Shown here: in pieces, positions 52,485-59,181 of the stretch
Position numbering within the stretch: position 1 is the first letter of the stretch
How the letters are laid out: every line of letters starts with the position of its first letter
Assembly: GCA_910577645.1 (NCBI GenBank)
Contig: CAJTOL010000019.1
Location: forward strand, 1-59,181
DNA from: an uncultured Lachnospiraceae bacterium
GTDB taxonomy: Bacteria > Bacillota > Clostridia > Lachnospirales > Lachnospiraceae
Reading direction: 5' to 3'
Length of the DNA: 59,181 bases
Notes under the pieces: generated by a model
What the model was told of the DNA's origin: nothing
The model's database searches: none
The model's input: the letters and a program-made list of their open reading frames with translations, nothing else
Program-made: the position numbers and the translations under genes

Positions 52485-53780
52485 ATGGCAGACTATAAAA
52501 AATTGATCCCCAGTTTTGGTTGTAAAAATGGCCAGGCTATTATCCGGGATTATGGTCAGGACTATTTCAGCAATGACATTTTGACTCTGGCTTCTTATTA
52601 CAGCGACAATGGGGCTGACCAGCTTCTTATCTCAGATTTATCTGAGACAGATGAAGATCACGAAAGGTCTATCGGCATTATCAAGGAGGCGGCCCGGGCG
52701 ATTGACACCCCCATTATTACCGGGGGCAGGACAAAAAGGCTGGAGGATGTGAAAAAATACCTTTACGCAGGAGCCAGCGCCGTTTATCTGGACGTGTCTG
52801 TGCCGGAAAATGTAGATCTGATGAAGGAGGCGTCAGATCGGTTTGGCAGTGAAAAGATCTTTGCCTACCTGCCTTCTGCCTCCTGTCTGGATTCTGTGGA
52901 GGAGTATACCCAGCTTGGCGCTTCCAAAATCATTGTGGCAGATGAGAAGCTTTCCCAGGAGGAACTTGCAAAAATCGGAAATGTGGAACAGGAATTTCTG
53001 GTGTTCTGCGATGACGATGTTGTGGGAACCATTACCTCCTATCTGAAATTCCCCTCTGTACAAGGGGTTATTTTAACTGCTCCGGGGGAAAAAGAAGGCA
53101 ATTGTATGTGGCTGAAGCAGGAATTAAAGGCCAGAGGCATTGGAGTTGAGACCTTTGAGGCCTCCTATTCCTGGGAAGAACTAAAGAAAAATTCAGACAA
53201 TCTGGTTCCGGTGGTGACCCAGGACTACAAAACCCGGGAAGTGCTGATGGTAGCTTATATGAACCGGGAGGCTTACGAAAACACTTTGTCCACAGGCCGT
53301 ATGACCTATTACAGCCGCAGCCGCCAGTCCCTTTGGCTGAAAGGAGAAACTTCCGGCCATTTTCAGTATGTAAAATCCTTAAAACTGGACTGCGACAACG
53401 ACACCATCCTGGCTTTTGTATCCCAGGTGGGGGCAGCCTGCCACACCGGGGCCAGATCCTGCTTTTTTAAAACCATAGCAGAAAAAGAATACAAATCTGC
53501 CAATCCTCTAAAGGTGTTTGAGGATGTATATCAGGTGATTCAGGACAGAAAGGAAAACCCCAAGGAAGGATCCTACACCAATTATCTGTTTGATAAGGGG
53601 ATTGATAAGATCTTAAAGAAGCTGGGAGAAGAGTGTACGGAGATTGTTATTGCTTCCAAAAATCCCAATCCGGAGGAGATCAAATATGAGATTTCCGACT
53701 TTTTATACCACATGATGGTTCTTATGGCCCAAAAAGGAATTTCATGGGAGGACATTACAGAAGAGCTGGTTAACCGGTAA
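52485..53780 (+). CDS. hisIE: HisIE with an N-terminal degenerate HisF-like barrel
   Basis: This is a 431-residue, three-part protein. Residues 1-230 resemble a HisF/HisA barrel but begin IPSFGCKNGQ, so the catalytic Asp of the IPCLDV motif is gone; the second catalytic Asp position (here FAYLPSA) is also lost. Residues 237-330 are phosphoribosyl-AMP cyclohydrolase (LDCDNDTILAFVSQ, ACHTGARSCFF). Residues 340-431 are phosphoribosyl-ATP pyrophosphatase (KKLGEECTEIVIASK). ATG 52485 is chosen for the GAGGAAAC upstream. The barrel is probably structural or regulatory. A true hisF must lie elsewhere. Confidence 0.93.
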   Translation: MADYKKLIPSFGCKNGQAIIRDYGQDYFSNDILTLASYYSDNGADQLLISDLSETDEDHERSIGIIKEAARAIDTPIITGGRTKRLEDVKKYLYAGASAVYLDVSVPENVDLMKEASDRFGSEKIFAYLPSASCLDSVEEYTQLGASKIIVADEKLSQEELAKIGNVEQEFLVFCDDDVVGTITSYLKFPSVQGVILTAPGEKEGNCMWLKQELKARGIGVETFEASYSWEELKKNSDNLVPVVTQDYKTREVLMVAYMNREAYENTLSTGRMTYYSRSRQSLWLKGETSGHFQYVKSLKLDCDNDTILAFVSQVGAACHTGARSCFFKTIAEKEYKSANPLKVFEDVYQVIQDRKENPKEGSYTNYLFDKGIDKILKKLGEECTEIVIASKNPNPEEIKYEISDFLYHMMVLMAQKGISWEDITEELVNR

Positions 53781-53817
53781 TTAACATAAAATTTTTATGT
53801 AAAGGAGCAAAAAAGCT

Positions 53818-55053
53818 ATGTCACCAGTAATTGAAAAATTTTTGCGCTATGTCGCTTATGATACTCAGTCCAAGGATGAGCAGCCCCGGATTCCCAGCAC
53901 GGAAAAACAGAGAATTTTAGCTGACGTTCTGGCAGAAGAGCTAAAGGCTATGGGGGCAGAAAATGTCAGTGTAAGCCAGGAGTCTTATGTCTATGCCACC
54001 ATCCCTGCAACCACAAATAGAAATGTCCCGGTTTTAGGACTGATTGCCCATATGGACACGTCGCCGGACGCTTCCGGAAAGGACGTAAAGCCCCGGATTG
54101 TGGAAAACTACGATGGAGGAACCATTGTTTTAAACCAGGAAAAAAACATTACCCTGTCCCCGGCAGACTATCCTTCTTTAAAAGGGTATGCAGGAGATGA
54201 TCTGATTGTCACAGACGGAACTACCCTTCTGGGATCTGACGACAAGGCGGGAGTGGCAGAGATTATGGCGGCAGCGGAATATTTACTGGCCAATCCTCAG
54301 ATTCCTCATGGAACTATTAAAATCGGGTTTACCCCTGATGAAGAAGTGGGCTGCGGGGCAGACGCTTTTGATGTAAAGGGCTTTGGAGCAGATGTGGCCT
54401 ATACCGTAGACGGGGGAGCTTTGGGAGAGCTGGAATACGAAAACTTTAATGCCGCGTCAGGAAGAGTTTTTATCCATGGACGGGGCGTCCATCCCGGCTC
54501 TGCCAAAAACACAATGAAAAATGCCGGCCTGATGGCCATGGAATTTCATTCCCTGCTGCCTGCGGCCCAAAATCCTATGTACACCGAAGGATATGAGGGA
54601 TTTTTCCATCTGGGAGAGATAAAAGGGGATATGGTTCAGGCCCAGCTGGATTACATTATCAGAGATCATGACGGGGATAAATTTCAGGAGAAAAAGAAAA
54701 TTTTTGCCGCTGCAGGAGACTTTTTAAATACCAAATACGGCCCTGGAACAGTGGAAGTGCATTTGAAAGATTCCTATTACAACATGAAAGCGCAGATTGA
54801 GCCTCATATGTATCTCATCGATATTGCCAGAAAAGCCATGGAAAATCTGGGGGTAACTCCAAAGGTAGTGCCTATCCGGGGCGGCACCGACGGCGCCCGT
54901 CTTTCCTATATGGGCCTTCCCTGCCCCAACCTGTGCACCGGAGGCGAGAATTACCATGGAGTGCATGAGTACGCCAGCGTCCAGTCTATGGAAAAGATTG
55001 TGGAGCTGTTGGTTGAGATAGTGAAGATTTTTGGAGATAGCCATCATAGGTAA
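53818..55053 (+). CDS. pepT: Peptidase T
   Basis: The 411-residue M20B aminotripeptidase has AHMDTSPDASG with the first zinc His, GSDDKAGVAEIM with the bridging Asp, EEVGCGADAF with the catalytic Glu, and a late GGTDGARLSYMGLP and GGENYHGVHEY. It releases N-terminal residues from tripeptides in the cytoplasm. AAAGGAGC precedes the ATG. It is near but not functionally tied to the his operon. Confidence 0.96.
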   Translation: MSPVIEKFLRYVAYDTQSKDEQPRIPSTEKQRILADVLAEELKAMGAENVSVSQESYVYATIPATTNRNVPVLGLIAHMDTSPDASGKDVKPRIVENYDGGTIVLNQEKNITLSPADYPSLKGYAGDDLIVTDGTTLLGSDDKAGVAEIMAAAEYLLANPQIPHGTIKIGFTPDEEVGCGADAFDVKGFGADVAYTVDGGALGELEYENFNAASGRVFIHGRGVHPGSAKNTMKNAGLMAMEFHSLLPAAQNPMYTEGYEGFFHLGEIKGDMVQAQLDYIIRDHDGDKFQEKKKIFAAAGDFLNTKYGPGTVEVHLKDSYYNMKAQIEPHMYLIDIARKAMENLGVTPKVVPIRGGTDGARLSYMGLPCPNLCTGGENYHGVHEYASVQSMEKIVELLVEIVKIFGDSHHR

Positions 55054-55062
55054 AACTACCTA

Positions 55063-55091
55063 TTTCCACACTCCCCAATTTATGGTATAAT
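55063..55091 (+). promoter_or_regulatory. Extended -10 promoter of the GGDEF gene
   Basis: TATAAT (55086-55091) is preceded by TGG, an extended -10. A weak -35 TTTCCA (55063-55068) is 17 bases upstream. The start codon is 27 bases downstream behind GGGGGAGGAG. Confidence 0.65.
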
Positions 55092-55117
55092 ACCCTCAGC
55101 TAACAGGGGGAGGAGTT

Positions 55118-56896
55118 ATGTTTAATTCGACATTTTATAAAAATATTTTAGATAAAATCAACTCTAATGTTTATATAACGGATGTGGAAACCGACGAAAT
55201 TGTTTACATGAACGATTTTATGAAGCAGACGTTTCATTTGGAAAATCCGGAGGGGCAGGTATGCTGGAAAGTCCTTCAGAAAGGAATGACCGAAAGATGC
55301 AGCTTTTGTAAAGTCAATGAGTTAAAGAATAAAGAAGATGGGGAAACTGTCTGGAAAGAGAAAAATACGGTTAACGGAAGGGTTTACACCAATGTAGACA
55401 CTATCTATAATTGGAACGGCCGCCTTTACCATATGCAGAACTCTGTAGATATTACCGATCAGATTCAGCTTTCCCTGGAGGCCACTATTGACGAGCTTAC
55501 CGGGGTTCGCAACCGCAGCTCCGGCAAGAAATATCTGGAAGATTTGTTAAAGGGGATGGAAGAGGGAGAGAAATTTTCCATTGCCCTTTACGATGTTAAT
55601 GGATTAAAGTGGGTGAACGATACCTTTGGACATTTAGAGGGGGATCGGCTGCTGCGGTTTGTGGCTCAGACCATCCAAAAGGAGCTGGATGGTTCTGATT
55701 TTGTGTTTCGGTTAAGTGGAGACGAGTTTATTGTCGTATTTATGGACAAGGATCTGTCCCAGGCTGAGGCGTGGATGCAGAAAATTATCAAATCCCTAGA
55801 CGAAAGACGGATCAAAAGCGGGTTTTCCTATGACGTATCCTTTAGCTATGGCCTTGCCGGGATAGCAGGAGGCGATAAGCTGAGCGTTTCGGATGTGCTG
55901 TCGATTGCAGATGCCCAGATGTATATCCAAAAGCGGGATCACCATATCTTAATGGGGAAAAAGCGGCTTCAGAGAGAGCGGGTAGAACGGGAGGAAAACC
56001 ATCCGGATCAGCCGGTTTCCTTAAATCGGGATTTCCTGTTTGAGGCGATAGCAGACAGTATTGACGACTATCCTTTTATCGGAAAGCTGCAAACCGGGGA
56101 GTTTATGTATTCCCAGAAAATGGTATTGGATTTTAATCTTCCAGGACAAATCATAAGTAATGCCGCTGCTTTCTGGGCAGAGCGGATCCATCCGGACGAC
56201 GAGATGATGTTTCTGCGAAGCAATCAGGAAATTGCCGACGGTCGAATCGATCATCACACCATCGCTTACCGGGCCTTAGACAGCAATGGGGAGTGGGTGC
56301 ACCTGCTCTGCCGGGGACGGATGATTCGGGATAAGACAGGGAAGCCGGAATTGTTTGCCGGAGTTATCCGGAATTTGGATCGCCAGGAAAATATGCCGGA
56401 TTGGGAGCCGAATATCTATGATACCTATGATGAAAATCTGGAAAGAGGCTTTTACTTTATAGAAAATTCCAGCAACCATGAAAGGCTTATAACGGAAACC
56501 CGGCTTATGCAGTTTGTAAACCGACAGCTTCCCGGAGGAATTCTGGCGGTTTATGATGAACCGGGATTCCCCATTTTCTGTTACAATCAGGCGATTTTAG
56601 ATTATACCGGTTATACTTCTGAGGAAATCACCAATGAATTCCAAAACTTTTTTGGCAATCTGCTTCACCCGGATGATGAAAAGAGGGTAAAAGGAGAGAT
56701 TGCGGTTCAATTGGAATCCAGACCTGTCTATGACATCCGCTACCGGTTAATGGGAAAGGATGGAAAAGAGATTTGGGTGTATGAGAGGGGAAGATATGTG
56801 GTCCTGCTAAACGGCCGTAAGCTTTTGCTTTCCTTCTTTATTGATATCTCTCATGAGATTGCGTTGGAACAGAAATTCTGGAAGACATCTTTATAA
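55118..56896 (+). CDS. Diguanylate cyclase with PAS domains (PAS-GGDEF-PAS-PAS)
   Basis: This 592-residue cytoplasmic signalling protein has an N-terminal PAS-like domain (about 1-115) with CSFC, a GGDEF domain (about 125-285) with ALYDVNGLKWVNDTFGHLEG and the active-site variant RLSGDEFIVVF, then two further PAS/PAC units (about 305-430 and 475-590; FCYNQAILDYTGYTSEEI). SGDEF in place of GGDEF is often active. No EAL domain, membrane helix or output domain is present. The C-terminal PAS pair after the cyclase is an unusual order. It probably makes cyclic di-GMP in response to an internal signal. Confidence 0.88.
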   Translation: MFNSTFYKNILDKINSNVYITDVETDEIVYMNDFMKQTFHLENPEGQVCWKVLQKGMTERCSFCKVNELKNKEDGETVWKEKNTVNGRVYTNVDTIYNWNGRLYHMQNSVDITDQIQLSLEATIDELTGVRNRSSGKKYLEDLLKGMEEGEKFSIALYDVNGLKWVNDTFGHLEGDRLLRFVAQTIQKELDGSDFVFRLSGDEFIVVFMDKDLSQAEAWMQKIIKSLDERRIKSGFSYDVSFSYGLAGIAGGDKLSVSDVLSIADAQMYIQKRDHHILMGKKRLQRERVEREENHPDQPVSLNRDFLFEAIADSIDDYPFIGKLQTGEFMYSQKMVLDFNLPGQIISNAAAFWAERIHPDDEMMFLRSNQEIADGRIDHHTIAYRALDSNGEWVHLLCRGRMIRDKTGKPELFAGVIRNLDRQENMPDWEPNIYDTYDENLERGFYFIENSSNHERLITETRLMQFVNRQLPGGILAVYDEPGFPIFCYNQAILDYTGYTSEEITNEFQNFFGNLLHPDDEKRVKGEIAVQLESRPVYDIRYRLMGKDGKEIWVYERGRYVVLLNGRKLLLSFFIDISHEIALEQKFWKTSL

Positions 56897-56919
56897 ATTA
56901 AAAAAGGATAAAAAGATAG

Positions 56920-56964
56920 GCGGATTTCTATTAGAAGATGTGGACAGTGCTAATAGAAATCCGC
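56920..56964. terminator. Long perfect hairpin between converging genes
   Basis: A perfect 15-base stem (GCGGATTTCTATTAG / CTAATAGAAATCCGC) with a 15-base loop lies 23 bases after the cyclase stop and 30 bases after the hydrolase stop on the other strand. The T tail is modest, so it is likely a shared terminator. Confidence 0.75.
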
Positions 56965-56994
56965 TGGTTTCATTTTGCTACATTTCCTGTTTGT

Positions 56995-58528
56995 CTATAA
57001 AACTCCTACCGAAACAATAGTATTGGATAATGCAAACAAGGCAGCGATAAAAGCATTGATAAAAGCCCCGGTCCATATGTTTCCCGTCTTTTTAAAGAAA
57101 TACCGGGCAATGACAGCGGAAACAGGAAGGATAAATACCAGGTTCCAAACCAGAAGAGGGGCCAGGGAAGAGGCAGAACCAAAGGCCCCCAGAGAGCCCA
57201 GGAAACCGGTTTGATAAAGAATCACATAATCTGCAATTCCGAAAATCAAAAGCCCGACCATAGACTGCAGTGCCAGATTTACATAAGTTTTCCATTCCCG
57301 GCTGCCGCGGATTCGGGCAGACATATTGTAGACCAGCCCGGTAACAGCAAAAAAGAAGAAATAGGAAGGGACATACCTGAGATAGATAGCCCACTTGGCC
57401 GGTGTCATCCGGCAGAAGCTTAAGATCCAGAATCGGAAATCGACCTTAAAAAAGATATCCACAATCCGGATAAAGGCCAGACATACGGCAAACATGCTGA
57501 TGGCTAAAAGGAAGGAACGCCAGATTTTTTCAGGAGCCAGGCAGGCGGTCAGGTCTTTTTGGGAAGCCCCGTTTTTCTTATAAATAAACTGGTAGTACAG
57601 ACCAAACAGGATCAGCAGGCATCCTCCGATTACAAGGTTTAAAACTAGAAATCCATTGACCTGTTCTAAAGGAAAGAGAGGATTCACAAAAGCTCCCCAT
57701 TTATTCATGCACAGAAGATAAAGGGCGGGAGCGGGAATCAGGGAAAGAATGGCAATCAAACTGTAGCGGATCAGGTCCTTTTTGCCTGAAACAACAGAAA
57801 AGCTTTCCGGTTCCGGAGCAATTATGGCCTGAAAGAACGGCAGTTCCAAAAACAGACGCCCAAAGGGAATCACAGAGAAGACAAACAGTACCAACGCAAT
57901 TCCGGTTAATATTTGTTTCCAATACCAAATCTGATTTTGTGGAGGAATCGTCTCCATACCATTTCTTAAAGTAATATCAAAAAATTCAATAACCTTTTCC
58001 TCTACTGCAGTAGAAAAGTGAAGTCCCGGATGGGTGGTGTCCACAGATATCAGAGACCGAAGATTTCCGTCAGCTCCAGCTGCCACAGCGCCGGCCCGGT
58101 CAAGGGGAGCAGAAGAACCTGCTGCATAAAGAACGCCGTATTCCGGCCTGTCAAATCCAAATACACTTTTCATAATAGGAAGGGTGTTGTAATCCTTTCC
58201 CTTTAAAGTAGGGTAAATGTTTCCCAAAAATTCATCATGCTCTGCATGAAAGACACACATGTTAATATGGGCAGTTAAAAATGGAGTGGTGTCATCCATT
58301 CCCAACATCAGAACGCCGGTGGGGATAATTGCCCTGGGAACAATCACAGAAGGATCTGCCTGATGAATCGTATAGGCAGCCTGGGAGGCTAAAACAAGCC
58401 CCAGGCTTCCTTTAGAATGTCCTACCATACCAATGTTTGATTTATCCACAAAAGGCAGGGTGCCTATGTACTGGGTAAGCGCCAAATATTCCTGCGGATT
58501 TTCTAATCTCATGAATTCCTCTATGATT
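56995..58528 (-). pseudogene. Membrane alpha/beta hydrolase, N-terminus removed by IS66
   Basis: At least 505 residues remain. They start inside a hydrolase domain: GMVGHSKGSLGLVLASQ is the nucleophile elbow, HAEHDEFLG probably supplies the acid residue and THPGLHF the His. About eight or nine membrane helices follow. The usual first strands and oxyanion region should precede the elbow but are absent. The frame runs open to 58528, where the IS66 end begins, and hits a stop within it. The first available ATG (58512) would give only a truncated protein. The intact enzyme was probably a membrane-anchored esterase. Confidence 0.8.
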
Positions 58529-58578
58529 GTAAATGGAAGATAGTTAGACTATTTCACTACAATTACGGAGGATTGGTT

Positions 58579-58989
58579 ATGGCAGCTACTCGCAAAACTC
58601 GTGTTCCGATGACGGAACAGATCAGGCTTATCAATGAATGCCGCCAAAGCGGCATGACAGATGCTGACTGGTGCCGTGAAAACGACATCGCAGTAAGCAC
58701 CTTTTATAACTGGGTCAGCCGCTGCAGGAAAGTAGCAGCGGATCAGATTCCGGCACCGAGTTATGGTCATTGTGAGATCCTGCGTTCAAAGCAGGACGTG
58801 GTTCCCATTGACATTGTTTCGGATCACCTTCCGGAACAGCATACAGCATCGCAGATGCACCAGACGAACCTTGACAATTCCCATACGATTGAAGTGTTCA
58901 TGAATGATGTAACCATCCGCATCAGCAATGATGCCGATCCTGTCCTGCTCACCAGAACACTCTGCCTGATCCGGGAGACCTTATGTTAG
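58579..58989 (+). CDS. tnpA: IS66 TnpA (helix-turn-helix accessory protein)
   Basis: The 136-residue protein has the helix-turn-helix MTDADWCRENDIAVSTFYNW near residues 27-46, typical of IS66 Orf1. ATG 58579 follows ACGGAGGA; a TTG six bases upstream is also in frame. It overlaps the tnpB start. Confidence 0.85.
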   Translation: MAATRKTRVPMTEQIRLINECRQSGMTDADWCRENDIAVSTFYNWVSRCRKVAADQIPAPSYGHCEILRSKQDVVPIDIVSDHLPEQHTASQMHQTNLDNSHTIEVFMNDVTIRISNDADPVLLTRTLCLIRETLC

Positions 58990-59181
58990 GTGATATCTCC
59001 GGTCTCGAAAAGATCTACATTGTCTGCGGTTATACGGATATGCGCAAATCGATCGATGGTCTCTGTGCCATTGTCGAAGACCAGCTTAAGATGGATCCGG
59101 CATCCAGTGCGCTCTTCCTGTTCTGTGGAAGAAGACGGGACAGGATCAAAGCGCTGTTGCGTGAACCGGATGGCTTCGTTC
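58983..59181 (+). CDS. tnpB: IS66 TnpB, partial (cut by window end)
   Basis: The first 66 residues are present: YIVCGYTDMRKSIDGLCAIV, then SSALFLFCGRRRDRIKALL, the standard IS66 Orf2 sequence. The ATG lies inside the end of tnpA (overlap of seven bases), giving coupled translation. The frame is open at the end of the window. Confidence 0.92.
   Translation, partial: MLGDISGLEKIYIVCGYTDMRKSIDGLCAIVEDQLKMDPASSALFLFCGRRRDRIKALLREPDGFV

Larger units (their letters stand above)
58529..59181 (+). mobile_element. IS66-family insertion sequence, 5' part
   Basis: The element starts at or near GTAAATGG (58529) and continues beyond the window. It carries tnpA and the start of tnpB in the standard IS66 order; tnpC would follow. 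The exact end and the usual 8-base target duplication cannot be confirmed because the far end is outside. It interrupts the hydrolase gene on the other strand. Confidence 0.85.

Overview
The window looks like a chromosome segment from a spore-forming gut Lachnospiraceae (Clostridium cluster XIVa) bacterium. The evidence is an alpha/beta-type small acid-soluble spore protein, a YlbJ-type sporulation protein beside coaD, RecU, a short HisG paired with HisZ, and strong AGGAGG ribosome binding sites. Species cannot be told from the sequence alone. No rRNA, tRNA or CRISPR array was seen.

Layout. (1) 35-757: an internally deleted IS4-like transposon with perfect 24-base inverted ends. (2) 897-23359: a one-direction, mostly AT-rich surface-glycan island built around phosphonate chemistry. 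It holds a complete gene set from phosphoenolpyruvate to 2-hydroxyethylphosphonate (HEP): a three-domain PEP mutase, phosphonopyruvate decarboxylase and an iron-type alcohol dehydrogenase. It also holds candidate activation and transfer genes (LicC-like cytidylyltransferase, CDP-glycerol-transferase-like protein, LicD, Stealth), a three-gene UDP-N-acetyl-L-sugar pathway, three GT2 and one GT4 glycosyltransferases, and a core of unusual proteins: a beta-propeller-like protein, two radical SAM enzymes, a cytoplasmic alkaline-phosphatase-superfamily protein and an APS-kinase-like kinase. One small Rossmann-like domain recurs in six of the island's proteins. (3) 23374-26287: a decayed BCCT transporter, a methyltransferase and a HisC-like aminotransferase. 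(4) 26333-47723: higher-GC housekeeping genes (rpmB, Asp23, a fatty-acid-kinase-like protein, recG, rsmD, coaD, ylbJ, RNA methyltransferase and pseudouridine synthases, ygiQ, an L,D-transpeptidase, trpS, recU). (5) 47818-53780: a histidine operon hisZ-G-D-B-A-IE behind a consensus promoter. It lacks hisH, hisF and hisC, and its HisIE carries a degenerate HisF-like barrel. (6) 53818-58512: pepT, a PAS-GGDEF-PAS-PAS protein and a membrane hydrolase whose front has been cut off. (7) 58529-59181: the start of an IS66 element, which caused that truncation.

How the genes work together. The island probably makes a glycan or glycolipid carrying an L-sugar (L-QuiNAc or L-FucNAc type) and decorated with phosphonate and phosphodiester groups. 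HEP would be made in the cytoplasm, activated as a CMP ester and transferred by a LicD-, Stealth- or CDP-glycerol-type transferase. No flippase, polymerase, ABC exporter or initiating sugar-phosphate transferase lies in the window, so export must depend on genes elsewhere. Two eight-G tracts inside coding sequence (in a radical SAM gene and in the PEP mutase gene) could allow on/off switching. The function of the radical SAM, beta-propeller and phosphatase-like core is the least explained part of the window.
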